The notes below the pieces were generated by a model that saw only the letters and a program-made list of their open reading frames with translations, was not told the origin of the DNA and ran no database searches. Positions 46,301 to 53,289 of a stretch of 64,000 bases of DNA are shown here, piece by piece (within the stretch, counting starts at the first letter, position 1; each line of letters starts with the position of its first letter). The position numbers were made by a program, and so were the translations under genes. This DNA comes from Dryococelus australis. Taxonomy: Eukaryota; Arthropoda; Insecta; Phasmatodea; Phasmatidae. The stretch is from NCBI GenBank assembly GCA_029891345.1, contig CM057006.1:45940556-46004555 (forward strand), in the 5' to 3' direction.

Positions 46301-46931
46301 TTCGTATTTTGCATCTAGCGGATGTTAGCAAAAATACAAAATGACAATCAGCGCTATGTTGGTTTTTGCCTTCAAATCACATGCGCAAATAAAATTTTTT
46401 TAAAAACAAATAACTGTTCCTAAAATACACTAGGCATGTTCTAAAAAGAAAGTAAGAGTTTGTGCTTTGTTTTTATATTTCGAAACAAATTTTTAAGTCG
46501 TTATACACAGCATTCCAGAGATGATTGTAGAAATATTACGTCCGTTTTAAACATTAAATTTAGATAAAAATATTTTCCCTGTTAATGTAAAGAAGCGTTG
46601 CGGCGAATGTTAAACAAGCGACTGTCGACAACATCCGAATTGAAACTTACGAAATGACAAATTACGAACCAACGAAATGCGTCATTTCGGGCACGGCCAA
46701 AGTATCCCCATTTGACGGTACAGCATAATTGTAAGACGGGCCTGTGCCCCCCAGGGTGACAGCGGCGGGCCGCTGATGGTGGTGGATGACCAAGACGGCC
46801 TCTACGTCGTCGCCGGCATCACGAGCTTCGGGGCGCCCCCTGCCTGCAACAGCCTCGTCTACCCGGACGTGTGGACCCGCGTCAGCTCCTACATCGACTG
46901 GATCGGGCTTGCACTCGTCGACCCCGAGTGA
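12864..46931 (+). CDS. CUB-domain S1A serine protease, 9 visible exons, 5' end missing
   Basis: Secreted protease gene reconstructed from nine exons: 12864-13050, 15749-15881, 22259-22395, 22674-22830, 26611-26855, 29294-29466, 31713-31933, 39650-39846, 46755-46931. Domain order is a cysteine motif (GVCCV), a CUB domain over exons 2-4, a hydrophilic linker, and a trypsin-fold domain starting IIGG. The catalytic residues are His in LTAAHC, Asp in NNDISLV and Ser in GDSGGP. Cysteines for the 42-58, 168-182 and 191-220 disulfides are present, and Cys122 (RPICLP) can pair with the Cys of ACGIS before the activation site, as in two-chain zymogens. Splice phases agree at every junction except exon 3 to 4. 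CUB-S1A proteases of arthropods act outside the cell in digestion, venom or immune cascades; which applies here cannot be told. No signal-peptide exon was identified, so at least one exon lies upstream. The introns, 0.3 to 7.7 kb, are mostly transposable elements. Confidence 0.85.
13207..13550 (-). mobile_element. Long-type TA MITE, internally deleted
   Basis: CACGGTAAAATAAGCACTTT start, ATTATCGTGAACAGGCTTTA end; about 90 bases shorter than family size. Lies in intron 1 of the protease. Confidence 0.8.
13618..14192 (+). mobile_element. GTGTCCGAATT MITE, intact copy
   Basis: Inverted ends ACCGTGTCCGAATTGGCA and TGTCAATTCGGACACGGCC; about 575 bp, AT-rich interior, non-coding. Confidence 0.8.
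14293..14533 (-). mobile_element. Short-type TA MITE
   Basis: TATAGGCTATTCACGGTAAC start, TTTACTGTGAATAGCCTTTA end; interior contains the short-family GTTAACGTTCGAGTGCTGTG block. Confidence 0.8.
14534..15318. other. Intron 1 sequence, C run, nothing coding
   Basis: C17 run near 15128-15144; no recognisable element. Confidence 0.4.
15319..15698 (-). mobile_element. Long-type TA MITE next to exon 2
   Basis: Starts AGACTGTTCACGGTAAAATG, ends TTGTCGTGAACAGCCTGTA. It is followed by a T26 run and then the exon 2 acceptor. Confidence 0.85.
15749..15881 (+). CDS. Protease exon 2: N-terminal part of CUB domain
   Basis: The acceptor is a 26-base poly-T tract ending CCCAG at 15748; the donor is AG|GTGAGC at 15882. 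The exon starts with two bases that complete the codon from exon 1 and ends in phase 2. The peptide shows the CUB start pattern: DCG, then a Tyr-Phe-x-Asn-Pro-x-Tyr-Pro stretch ([10 protein letters not shown]), then NCAFSL and TCGVR. A long-type MITE (15319-15698) ends only 50 bases before the exon. Confidence 0.85.
15913..16010. repeat. 98-bp micro-MITE
   Basis: GCGTCCGAATTCA and TGAATTCGGACAGGC form inverted ends 98 bp apart; the core TCCGAATT matches the larger GTGTCCGAATT family. Confidence 0.5.
16011..20106. other. Intron 2, AT-rich, mostly unclassified
   Basis: Holds a GAAT-type tetranucleotide array (about 16652-16706), two related segments around 17148 and 17403 (CAACTTATAAGCT), and a very AT-rich stretch at 18900-19560. 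A 64-codon minus-strand frame (18163-18357) is followed by a minus-strand AATAAA near 18125, but no gene can be supported. Confidence 0.4.
20107..20295 (-). mobile_element. Deleted Tc1 element, truncated copy
   Basis: Ends in GGTAGATAGTG|TA and matches in reverse the first 190 bases of the element at 32962-33530, including the deletion junction right after the TIR. Confidence 0.85.
20798..20998 (+). mobile_element. tRNA-derived SINE copy 3, diverged
   Basis: GGTCGAACCCCGGAC box B, GGAAACGTGGCGGACGTTGC and TCTCCCGTTTCCCCC body; head decayed. Confidence 0.65.
21347..21980 (-). mobile_element. GGGCGCGTTTA MITE copy 2, TSD TTA
   Basis: TGGCGCGTTTACACGGCGAT to ATCGCTTAAACGCGCTC, with TTA at 21344-21346 and 21981-21983. 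Reverse relative to copy 1, with the same palindrome-rich interior. Confidence 0.85.
22259..22395 (+). CDS. Protease exon 3: middle of CUB domain
   Basis: Acceptor TTTTTCAG at 22258; donor GTAAGT at 22396. Entry phase matches exon 2 (AG + G gives Arg). The peptide runs [20 protein letters not shown], then [11 protein letters not shown], which fits the CUB order (L/V)DF..F..aP....C..D......FCG...G. It ends in phase 1, which does not fit the CUB frame of exon 4. Confidence 0.8.
22674..22830 (+). CDS. Protease exon 4: C-terminal part of CUB domain
   Basis: Acceptor TTCTATTCTGCAG at 22673; donor AAG|GTACGT at 22831. Read from 22674 in phase 0 it gives [12 protein letters not shown] then [12 protein letters not shown], the typical CUB ending (W.vr.tQi.C). 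In that frame it ends in phase 1, exactly what exon 5 needs. The canonical donor of exon 3 would instead push translation into another frame, open but without CUB likeness. The phase-0 reading is therefore preferred and the break assigned to the exon 3/4 border. Confidence 0.7.
22877..23122 (-). mobile_element. tRNA-derived SINE copy 4
   Basis: Reverse body (GCTCTTGACATCGAGGTC, GGAACGGGAGAACCCCGAG-like) and reverse head with GGATGGAACCCGGATC and GCTCAGCCGCCGTGGCCCCC. In intron 4 just after exon 4. Confidence 0.85.
23123..24629. other. Intron 4, no gene supported
   Basis: A reverse tRNA-like segment lies near 23460-23540 (AATGGACAGCGCATCGG on the minus strand). A 221-codon frame from 23813 has no motifs. 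Confidence 0.4.
24630..25180. mobile_element. GTCCGTCC family copy 2, full length
   Basis: AAACTGGACTCACTACCACC start and GGATGGTTGTGAGTTCGCC end are inverted repeats; CCGTCCGTCCGTCCATCCG tetramers lie inside. Confidence 0.7.
25181..26610. other. Intron 4, nothing recognised
   Basis: About 1.4 kb up to exon 5 with no recognisable element. Confidence 0.4.
26611..26855 (+). CDS. Protease exon 5: ACGIS and charged linker
   Basis: Acceptor GTTATTGCAG at 26610; donor GAG|GTACGT at 26856. It enters with two bases and leaves in phase 0. The peptide begins [10 protein letters not shown], where the Cys is the likely partner of Cys122 of the catalytic domain, and continues as about 75 residues rich in Asp, Glu, Lys, Arg, Ser and Thr with no recognisable fold. 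This makes the linker between CUB and the activation site unusually long. The exon boundaries rest on splice signals and phase, not on homology along its whole length. Confidence 0.65.
27318..27366. repeat. (CT)n microsatellite
   Basis: About 24 uninterrupted CT units in intron 5. Confidence 0.95.
27600..27935 (+). pseudogene. Degenerate DDE transposase C-terminal fragment
   Basis: On the + strand, in shifting frames: LEDVP and DIRRWF, then [18 protein letters not shown], then [19 protein letters not shown]. This order (HDGA..HFSR..VREHL..GRGGP..WP.RS.DLT) is characteristic of a common insect mariner-like transposase group. At least two frameshifts; a fossil in intron 5. Confidence 0.65.
28268..28385. 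repeat. Unclassified repeat shared with 12160-12270
   Basis: Same orientation and about 85 percent similar by eye; adjacent to a SINE. Confidence 0.6.
28398..28537 (-). mobile_element. tRNA-derived SINE copy 5, partial
   Basis: GGCTCGTAACAGCGAGGTC, CAGCGCTGGAATGAAAGAGC and GATCGTCCGGCACGATTCCC in reverse; tRNA head missing. Confidence 0.75.
29226..29300 (+). repeat. Short tandem duplication before the activation-site exon
   Basis: GATGTGGAGACAG occurs at 29226 and again at 29261, each followed by a related ATGTCGMCAGG stretch. It overlaps the uncertain 5' border of exon 6. Confidence 0.6.
29294..29466 (+). CDS. Protease exon 6: activation site and catalytic His
   Basis: Encodes [12 protein letters not shown] (activation cleavage after Lys), [19 protein letters not shown] and LTAAHC with catalytic His57; Cys42 and Cys58 are present. 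The donor is CT|GTGAGT at 29467, phase 2. The 5' border is inferred: 29294 follows GTCGACAG and fits phase 0, but its pyrimidine tract is poor. The frame is open back to 29093, so the exon may start upstream. GC content is far above the surrounding intron. A SINE starts 29 bases after the donor. Confidence 0.8.
29496..29745 (+). mobile_element. tRNA-derived SINE copy 6
   Basis: GGGGCCGCGGTGGTGTAGTG head, CCGGGTTCTATTCCC box B and full body to TGTTAAGAGC. Starts 29 bases after the exon 6 donor. Confidence 0.85.
29746..30954. other. Intron 6, unclassified, one hairpin
   Basis: GC-richer block at 30240-30470 of unknown origin; palindrome at 30724-30758 (GGACATATGTCC twice around CGGG). Confidence 0.4.
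30955..31325. repeat. Unclassified interspersed repeat, intact copy
   Basis: About 370 bases whose halves reappear at 37425-37590 and 38655-38840: GTGTAGCATTTCTCTAATGC, CGAAAGGGTATTTACGG, CCGGTTTTTCCCTCTC, GCGACGCATATCTC and ACACTTAACACTTA. Confidence 0.65.
31713..31933 (+). CDS. Protease exon 7: catalytic Asp region
   Basis: Acceptor GGTGTTGTCAG at 31712; donor CCAG|GTCAAC at 31934. Entry with one base completes the codon from exon 6. The peptide includes [28 protein letters not shown] with catalytic Asp102, and VRPICLP with Cys122. Leaves in phase 1. The loop between AAHC and the VGAHNL strand is a few residues longer than in chymotrypsin. Confidence 0.88.
32573..32890. repeat. (TA)n microsatellite split by a short TA MITE
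   Basis: TA arrays at about 32573-32602 and 32846-32890 flank the MITE at 32603-32847. Confidence 0.85.
32603..32847 (-). mobile_element. Short-type TA MITE inside (TA)n
   Basis: ATTCACAGTAAAGTCGGCAC start, AGTGCTCACTTGATCTTAAAC end; interior matches the short family. Confidence 0.8.
32962..33530 (+). mobile_element. Internally deleted Tc1 element, TA target
   Basis: Inverted ends CACTATCTACCAAAAAGTAA and TTACTTTTTGGTAGATAGTG, with TA on both sides. Only the C-terminal half of the transposase remains, starting about 60 bases from the left end. Confidence 0.9.
33024..33467 (+). pseudogene. Tc1 transposase, C-terminal half
   Basis: About 147 codons without stops: [19 protein letters not shown], then [13 protein letters not shown] with the second catalytic Asp, then [18 protein letters not shown] with the catalytic Glu. 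Thirty-four residues separate Asp and Glu, the DD34E spacing of Tc1. The DNA-binding domain and first Asp are absent by deletion, so it cannot act alone. The clean frame suggests a fairly recent insertion. Confidence 0.9.
34160..34612. repeat. RTE/SINE-like interspersed repeat
   Basis: Edge GCGACCCGCCCCGGCCTCGC and end CGGGCGAGCGACTTTGCTT are typical of a widespread insect retroposon edge with 'gagcgaagcgaggcgggtcgct' character. Class is inferred. Confidence 0.45.
34913..35318 (+). mobile_element. Short-type TA MITE, interrupted by a relative
   Basis: Parts 34913-35024 and 35271-35318 join at TA within CGCCATGT-TA-ATAAACAG. Confidence 0.7.
35025..35270. mobile_element. Short-type TA MITE, second subfamily, nested
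   Basis: TATAGGCTATTCACGGCAAAG start, ACCATAAACAGCCTATA end; interior matches 54865-55098 better than the surrounding copy. Confidence 0.8.
35319..35495 (-). mobile_element. tRNA-derived SINE of a different family
   Basis: Reverse tRNA head: GGAATTGAACCCGCGCC (box B) and CGAGTTGCCATTTCGCCACC (box A), then GGAAAACCGAAATAAGG body. Confidence 0.7.
35691..35930. mobile_element. GTGTCCGAATT MITE, short copy
   Basis: CAGACCATGTTCGAACTGGCC and GCCCATTCGAACGCGGCC are inverted ends 240 bp apart. Confidence 0.65.
35931..36952. other. Intron 7, AT-rich, nothing recognised
   Basis: About 1 kb without element ends or coding motifs. Confidence 0.4.
36953..37389 (+). mobile_element. Long-type TA MITE
   Basis: AAGGCTGTTCACGATAAAGTG start, TTTTACCGTGAACAGCTTATA end. 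Confidence 0.9.
37597..38308 (+). mobile_element. LTR of a Gypsy-like retrotransposon with short internal stub
   Basis: Begins TGTTACGCGCTGC, ends CCCGTAAC, and contains a TATATATA promoter-like box near 37833. It is followed by AATTTGGTGTAGC, which resembles the primer-binding junction of Gypsy-type elements. No coding part or second LTR is visible. Confidence 0.5.
38365..38654. mobile_element. GGGACACCCGAA-ended MITE, uninterrupted copy
   Basis: GGGACACCCGAACTTCGCGA and CGCGAAAATCGGGTGTCTC; reverse copy of 3119-4038 without the nested element. Confidence 0.75.
38828..39585. mobile_element. Foldback-type element with long TIRs at TTAA
   Basis: The ends GGTTGAAGTAAGGCAACTG and AGTTGCTTTACTTCAACC begin inverted arms of roughly 300 bases each, including CGACTATACAACATGAAC in both. 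TTAA lies on both sides. An A43 run (39011-39055) sits in the left arm. Confidence 0.75.
39650..39846 (+). CDS. Protease exon 8: GWG region to Cys191
   Basis: Acceptor TTGCGCAG at 39649, preceded by an A26 run (39602-39627) in place of a pyrimidine tract; donor CTC|GTGAGC at 39847. Two entry bases complete the codon from exon 7. The peptide has [17 protein letters not shown], then SFCG (Cys168), MLCAG (Cys182) and ATCL (Cys191). The residue six before the catalytic Ser is Ala, where trypsin has Asp189. Leaves in phase 0. Confidence 0.88.
39847..40611. other. Intron 8 start, nothing recognised
   Basis: AT-rich; the open frame running on from exon 8 is intronic read-through. Confidence 0.4.
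40612..41236. mobile_element. GTCCGTCC family copy 3, full length
   Basis: CTGGACTCACAACCATCCGT and ACGGCTGGTTGGGAGTCCAG form the inverted ends; about 625 bp. Confidence 0.75.
41241..42205 (-). mobile_element. Long-type TA MITE, interrupted
   Basis: Left part 41241-41365 and right part about 41870-42205; between them lie unknown DNA and a short TA MITE. Confidence 0.65.
41577..41821 (-). mobile_element. Short-type TA MITE
   Basis: TATAGGCTGTTTACAGTAAAG start, TTTATCGTGGACAGCCTATA end. Confidence 0.85.
42206..42634 (+). mobile_element. Long-type TA MITE, abutting the previous copy
   Basis: TAAAGGCTGTTCGCGATAAAG start, TTTACCGTGAACAGCATATA end. Lies directly next to the right end of the split copy. 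Confidence 0.85.
42635..44045. other. Intron 8, two tRNA-like fragments
   Basis: tRNA-like pieces at about 43064-43140 (+, TGGCGAAGTGGCCAGCAGG) and 43950-44035 (-, reverse ATAGTGGATAGGAGTGCTG and GGGTTCTAATCC); A28 run near 43331. Neither forms a complete tRNA. Confidence 0.4.
44046..44590 (-). mobile_element. GTGTCCGAATT MITE
   Basis: AGGGCGTGTCTGAAATCAT and ATTTCGAACACAGCCT ends; interior shares GACAGTCACTTGTTTAG with other copies. Confidence 0.65.
45250..45281 (-). repeat. Solo end of the TA MITE family
   Basis: AAGTGCTCACTTTACCATGAACAGCGTATA without a matching other end. Confidence 0.6.
45326..45973. mobile_element. CCGCGG-rich MITE-like element
   Basis: Diverged inverted ends (TTAGGCCTAGTCCGCAATAAC against reverse GTCCACAATAGCTGGTCCGC) and four GTCCGCGGAC-type palindromes near the ends. 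Confidence 0.55.
45975..46190 (+). mobile_element. tRNA-derived SINE copy 7, variant tail
   Basis: GCCTCCCACCACGGCGATCC, GGGTTCGACCCC box B and GGGAATCGTGCCGGACGATG as in other copies, then a different tail (CCCGTTGTTGGGAGTGTGTC). Confidence 0.75.
46207..46698 (+). mobile_element. GTGTCCGAATT MITE next to exon 9
   Basis: GGCCGTGTCCGAAATAACAG and CATTTCGGGCACGGCC ends; about 490 bp, ends 56 bases before the exon 9 acceptor-exon border. Confidence 0.8.
46755..46931 (+). CDS. Protease exon 9 (last): catalytic Ser and C terminus
   Basis: Acceptor CTGTGCCCCCCAG at 46754, phase 0. Encodes [10 protein letters not shown] (Ser195), [14 protein letters not shown] (Ser214-Phe215-Gly216, Cys220), VYPDVWTRV (Asp226) and YIDWIG, ending Pro-Glu and TGA at 46929-46931. 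The GITSFGA..C...YPD.xTRV pattern is that of brachyurin and related chymotrypsin-like enzymes. Another MITE ends 56 bases before the acceptor. Confidence 0.9.
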   Translation, partial: GDSGGPLMVVDDQDGLYVVAGITSFGAPPACNSLVYPDVWTRVSSYIDWIGLALVDPE

Positions 46932-47102
46932 CCAGCCCGCCGTCCTGCCCCGACGACGGTGGCTCTCGCTTCTATGCTGTGGTCGCACGCAGCAACTATG
47001 CAGAGTGGCGACAGTGCCATGTATCGCCACAGAAGCTACTGAACGTGCCTCCAGTATGTCCACCTTACGAAAAGACATTATACCCTAAACGGCCACGGAA
47101 TG

Positions 47103-47536
47103 GTAAAGATTGTTCGCGATAAAGTGAGCACTTTTGAAACCAACCTTAGAAAAAAGTCACTGCCTCTACCTGCATATATTTTAACGGGCGCAATGAGTAA
47201 CATGCGCCCAGTAAAGTTGGTAACGATAGAGGGGGAAATAGTCCTATAGTCCTATTAACGTCGAACAAAAAGTGCTAGGTAACAATTTGTGATAACTTAA
47301 ATTATTTGTCTAGCTTTCTGTATTTTTTAATGCATCGAAGTGTGAAAATAAGCAGATTTGTACAATATTTTCTGTTATAATAATTTCACATTCTCACTTG
47401 ACCAACGCATGAATAAAATGATGAGACCTATGGAAATGTTATTTTTACATAAGGCGGAAGAACACACGCCACGTGTATACAAGTAGATCTTAAGCAGGGC
47501 CTTCGAAAGTGCTCATTTTACCGTGAACAGCCTATA
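47103..47536 (+). mobile_element. Long-type TA MITE copy downstream of the protease stop
   Basis: Ends GATTGTTCGCGATAAAGTGAG and ACCGTGAACAGCCTATA; the interior matches the long family. It starts 172 bases after the protease stop codon and carries AATAAA at 47412, the first such hexamer after the stop. Confidence 0.85.
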
Positions 47537-47833
47537 AAAATCTTTGTAATGAAAATGTGTAACCAGACACAAAAAATCAAAGCCAGACATCTGATAGAGG
47601 ATTTCTTAACCATTTTTTTTTTATTTATACAGTTTCAATTACATCTGTATTTTCCCATGTAGGATTGGCATTTTTAAATAATTAGTTAATATTTGAATAG
47701 GCCATGGACCTAATGAATCATTTTAGAAAAATAAGTCGGCTTAAGAAACAACTCCAAAAATTAAGTTATGGAAGAAAATACGTCAATTCAAGATAGCAAG
47801 GATTTTCTCCTTTAAAATACAGGCTTTTAATTG

Positions 47834-48130
47834 TAAAGTGAAATTGTTAGAAAAGTAAATATTTTACGAATCTGCTTATTTATACAATTCGATGCATTAA
47901 AAAAAAAAAACTGAAAGCGAAAGAAATAACTTACGTTACCACAAATGGTTACCTAACACTTTTTATTCGACGTTAAGATATGGAACTGCTTTCCCTCCAT
48001 CATGACCCACTTTACTGGGCGAATGGGGCGAACGTCACTCAGTGCGCCCGTTTAAATATATGCAGGTAGGAGCAGTGACATTTTTCGAAGTTTGATTTTA
48101 AAAGTACCTATAGATTCATGACAACTTTAA
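47834..48130 (-). mobile_element. Long-type TA MITE, truncated
   Basis: Interior and right part of the family (TTCGATGCATTAAAAAAA, GGTTACCTAACACTTTT, ACTTTACTGGGCG); the left end is missing and the right end decayed. Confidence 0.7.
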
Positions 48131-49656
48131 TTTTAGCATACGGACGGACGTTTACACAATGAGCTGGAAAATAAACTAGACACAGCTTTCATAAGAGCTC
48201 AAGCAGTTGTGAAACATGTATACTATACAGTAATATGATAAAATACTGTGAGATGAAAAACGCTTCGTATAACAAATGAAATGCGTTTGGCAGACTGCTG
48301 TGTTGGAAATACTAGCGTAGAATATGAAAGCATAAATTCTATTTACCTTTATACTTTTTTCAGATATAAACTATGATACAGTTCATTAGGAACGCAACTG
48401 AACTCGTTCGATTGGTCGAGTTCTGTGAGTTGATATATTCCCATCTTATTCGTGACCTCGATTTGGTTAATACAGGAATTCCCAATTACGTTCGGCAGCA
48501 ACAAGAAGCGTGTGAATCTAGCAAGAGACTTGAATATACAAAAATCATTATATCAAATATTTGTAGTTTTTCTGTCTAATTAACTGTGCAAAATTAACGA
48601 ACATGATATATTTGGAGATGTGAATGACACTCAAAATAACGTGAATTGTTAATGAGGCCTATTTTGTTTGAATTCAAAGGCAGCTGTAGTTATTTGGAGT
48701 GATATGCTTTTAACTTACCTCATGAAGAAAAGTTATGAAGAAGTTATATTGTTTTAAAATGCTGTTTAGTTTTAGTATGAATGTTTGCATCATCTACATT
48801 TACCTTAAAAACCAAAATAAACGTTGTTTTTAGAAACTAAAGATTTTTTGACTGTAAGAAAAAAATAAAAAACAATGACAATCATTATTCCTAGTTTCTC
48901 AACTAAGCGATCTCTGCCATACCTTGTGGCTTACTGGGGGCTCTGACATCCTAACTAAAGTATTTTTCAGCTTCGTATAAAATATTTCACCGCATATCGA
49001 ATAAATGTAGTAGGTATCTAAATAAGACTTCTATGTGAATCTTGTTAACCCATAAAAATAATAAGTCAGAGCCTATTTAAATAAAATTATTTTCCTAGCG
49101 AATTAATTAACATAAAAATGCATCATAATTGTCTTGGTATTATATCTGGAACTTCCGAAAACTTTAACTTAAGTTTTCTTTGGCTTCCTTTTTTCTATAG
49201 TCCAAATATTTATCAACGTTTCACTCTTGCACACGTCTTACTAAGGTATCAATTGTTTCTAACGATCATACAAATATCTTTGTTATTTAGCACCAACCTC
49301 GTTTTCTTCCATTCATTCAAAATTTAATGTTAGAAAATTGTATCATACTACTATCTCGGATCCCAACACCAGACCAACATTTATGTATAATGTTGGAATC
49401 CTACATTATGTGTGTTTGTTCAACCAAACATTACGATTTTGTTTCTTATGTAATTTGTGTTTTCCATAACATCCAGACCAGTGTGGCTTGGAATTTCAGT
49501 TCTACTGGGACCTGGAACCATTTTTGGGAATACAATTGACGAAACAATTAAATAGGATATTATGTATCACACAAATGAGACGAGAAACGTCATAATCTAA
49601 AAATCTTCATCCGAAGTAGTACAGCATACAGAGTTAAATTTTAGGAGATAACTGAA

Positions 49657-49708
<52 letters not shown>

Positions 49709-51002
49709 CCACAGAGAGAGACACACACACACACACACATTGCTGCGGTTAAAATGACAGGACAAAAATAAGGAAAAACTATGTGTGCACGTGTATGTAC
49801 AGACAATATAATATACAGAATGCATTAAAAATAGACAGACAAATTTCGGCAGCAAGTATAATCAGTAAAAAAGAAGGTGAAGAGAAATACACACGACTTG
49901 TGGCCTAAAGTGAATAGTAAGTCGCGTATTCGAAAATTCACCGGTCATTTACCGATGTATACTGGACGTTCAGGAAAAAATAAAAGTTTGGTGAGTTCGG
50001 TTGAACCGGGTTTTCCATCGGTTCCAGTGGCCTGAAAATCTGGTGGATATGCACCAAAACATCAGCCGATGAATTTTCGAACGCTTTCTGTGAAAAATGG
50101 AAGTTAAAAATTCCCACAACTCTAATTTTCAAGCATTCCAAAATATACTAAAATTATTCTGACGTCGAGTTTTACAAATGGGCAATGGAAACTTTAAAAT
50201 TTGAGTGAAATGGTATTAATATGTGTCTTAAAGCAGGCGAAAACACCGCTAAAAATCTACCTGATGTTCGAAAAATGCCTCAACAGGTGGACACCGGTGT
50301 ATCAACCACTGATGAGTTTTCGAATACCCGGAAGGTTGGTACACGTCATTGGAGTTATACCTGAATCACTATTTCATCACAAATACCGAAGTTATTATTT
50401 AAATCTGATCACTGAGCGCTCCCGTAATGTGTATAGGCAATGATAAATTAAATATTTACCGACACTTAACTGTAAGAAAGCGTGAAAGGAAAATTAACAT
50501 CCCATATTTCATCGTATGTATGTATAGTATATTGCTTCAGAAATGATTTAATCAGCCCAATGTCTGTATCCACTACTTAGCGGAGTTGCCAGCGTTTCGC
50601 AAAAAAAATATCGTGATTTGCTGTATTTCCAAAATACTTCAGCTTAGATTCTCTTTCATAACTGGATGATTAATTTAACTGGTGCTGGTTTTAAGCGACT
50701 GCCAGCGAATTATAGATGTTTACGCCTAGAGTAACCTAAATGTGGTTGGTTTGTTCTACAAGACAAATGTCCATAATAAACAAAGGAACGCAGAAAATGC
50801 GTACATATAATATCGAACTGTAGGTGGCGCGGAATACTTTTCACAAAAATCAGGCGACACTACTCATTAGACATTGAAAGCATGCGTAAAACATCCTAAA
50901 ATATATTCGCGTCTTCAGAACGTTTCTATATTGTTTGGCACACTGCATATTTGTAGGCAAGATATATTTTTTTTACAAACTCTTGACATAAACAAGTAAT
51001 CG
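48131..51002. other. AT-rich stretch, little recognised
   Basis: A (GA)n then (CA)n microsatellite at 49652-49739 and a weak internal duplication (GGTGGATATGCACC near 50037, GGTGGACACCGGTG near 50286). No gene. Confidence 0.4.
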
Positions 51003-51120
51003 TTAAGTATATTGATGTTTAAAGTAAATATAGATGCCGTATTCGAACTAGACATCTCAAGTTGCGATATCACTTTGCGAGAATCATTATATTACTCTGT
51101 TGCAGTTTAAGAAGTGCATG
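51003..51120. repeat. Repeat shared with 55930-56033
   Basis: CAAGTTGCGATATCACTTTG and CCGTATTCGAACYAGACAT occur in both copies, same orientation. Confidence 0.65.
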
Positions 51121-52850
51121 TAAATTACCGCTTGATTCATAGTCAACACAAATAAGAAGTTTCTGATATATATCATGACCACACTTTCCTCAACATGGGT
51201 GCAAATAATTTTTAAATAATTTCTTAAAAGCTTTGATGTTAGGTAAGACTTGTCACCTAGTTGAAAGCAACATCATTAGAGGTGAAGCCAGAAACATATG
51301 CAACAGTAGTGAGACAATTACAAATACACACGTGCCTTACCCGGGACTCGATCCCAGAAAACCTCATACTATAAGTTAGTGTGCAATCAAACTGCAATAC
51401 GAAGGTCTGATTCGAGCACCAACTTCGAATTTAATCAGTCTAATGCTTCGAATGACAGGGTTTTAGTAACCTAAAATATTTACATGGCCATCATTTTGAA
51501 AATAAGTAACTGCGCCACGTAAAACACTTAAGTTTACATTGCCTACCATTGCACTACTTGTGTGCAGAATTTGGTAAATGTCGGTTTATTAGTCTCTGAG
51601 ATATGACCTAAAACCTCCATGCTTTTTATGTGACGATCTTCACAAATGGAGGACAGAAATGTTATCTATTAGCACATTTGATGATTGAATACCACCAGTA
51701 TACAAAGTAGTGCTAAAATCGATTGCACAAATTTGTAGATATACCACACTAGCCTAATTTAATTTATAGTCACCATTTTGAACATGTCTGTCACAGTTTA
51801 AAAAATTCTTATATGTCCTGCCACAATACCAATTATTCGCCAAATTTAGGTAAGAATGAGTTGATTTTTTTCCCGGGATATGACAAGAACTTAATTTTTA
51901 TTGTAGGGCTAACTTACAAAATGGCAAAGAAATGAAGCTCTGTATAAACAAATTTGATAGTTGTAACTGATACTGCCAACATACAAAGTTAAGTAGAAAA
52001 TTGGTTCGTTTATAAAAGATACTAAGCTGAAATATTTATAGAGCCACCATTTGGAAATAGGTGCCTGACATACTTAAACCATAGCAGTTTGAACCACTTG
52101 CTGCAGTGCAAACTGTTACACCAATTTGGTTGGAATCAAACAACTTTATCCCGAGATATTACATAAAAAATTATTTATTAATGTGGCACTATCTTAAAAA
52201 TTAAGGACAAAATATGCTCTGCGTAGAGACAGTTGATAGTTGTAATATCTACTGCCTGCATACAAATGAGTTGGAATTGATTACATCATTTCGACGATAT
52301 AACATTCTAAGCTAAGCTACCATAACTATATGGCCGCCATATAGAAAATAAGCTTCTGAGAAACCTGTAACATATAATTGAACATCATATGAAGCAGTAC
52401 TTCTTGTTTGTCAAATTTCGTATGAATCGGTTTATTTTTTTTAGCGAGATTATTATTTTTTCTTCGTGTGACACTAACTTACAAACTGGCTGGCAAATAT
52501 GGCTATGTGTTGGCATATTGATGCTTGTAGCAGACACTTTCAGTATACAAAATTTGGTCGAAATTGATTTAATGGTATAGTTGATACACCTATATATTAA
52601 TAATATTTTTAAGAGGTAAAGTGAGTTTGTTTATAAGTAACGGCTGATCTCGGAAACTACAGGGCCGATTCTTATAATCCTTTCATTGTTAAAAAGCTGC
52701 ATTCTTCCAGATGGAAATAGGCTACGTTGGTTCCAAAAAAAATCCCTGCGAAATTTCCAAATTTATAAAACAAGTCGGAGAAAAATGTACTACTTGGCTG
52801 TTTTCTAAGCATGCCCTACAAAAGCCATTAAAGATAAAATGGAACAATGT

Positions 52851-53281
52851 TAAAGGCTGTTCACGATAAAGTGAGCACTCTTGAAATCAACCTTAGAAAA
52901 ATGTGACTGCCCCTGCCTGCGTATATTTTAACTGGTGCTCTGAGTGAAATGCACCCAGTAAAGTTGCTAACGATTGATGAAAAATAGTTCCATATCTCAA
53001 TGTCGAGTAAAGAGTGTTAGGCAACCATTCGTGATAACTTAAATTATTTCTTTCGCGTTCTGTGTTTTTTTTTTCATTGCATCGAAGTGTAAAAGTAAAC
53101 AGATTTGTAAAATATTTATTTTTCTAATAATTTCACAGTTTAATTTGACCGACACGTGAATAAAGTGATGAGGCCCATGACAATGTTAATGTTACATAAG
53201 GCGGAAGAATACACAACGTGCATATAAGTAGATCATAAGCAGGGCTTTCAAAAGTGCTAATTTTATCGCGAACAGCCGATA
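52851..53281 (+). mobile_element. Long-type TA MITE
   Basis: AAGGCTGTTCACGATAAAGTG start, TTTTATCGCGAACAGCCGATA end. Confidence 0.85.
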
Positions 53282-53289
53282 CAAGAAAA

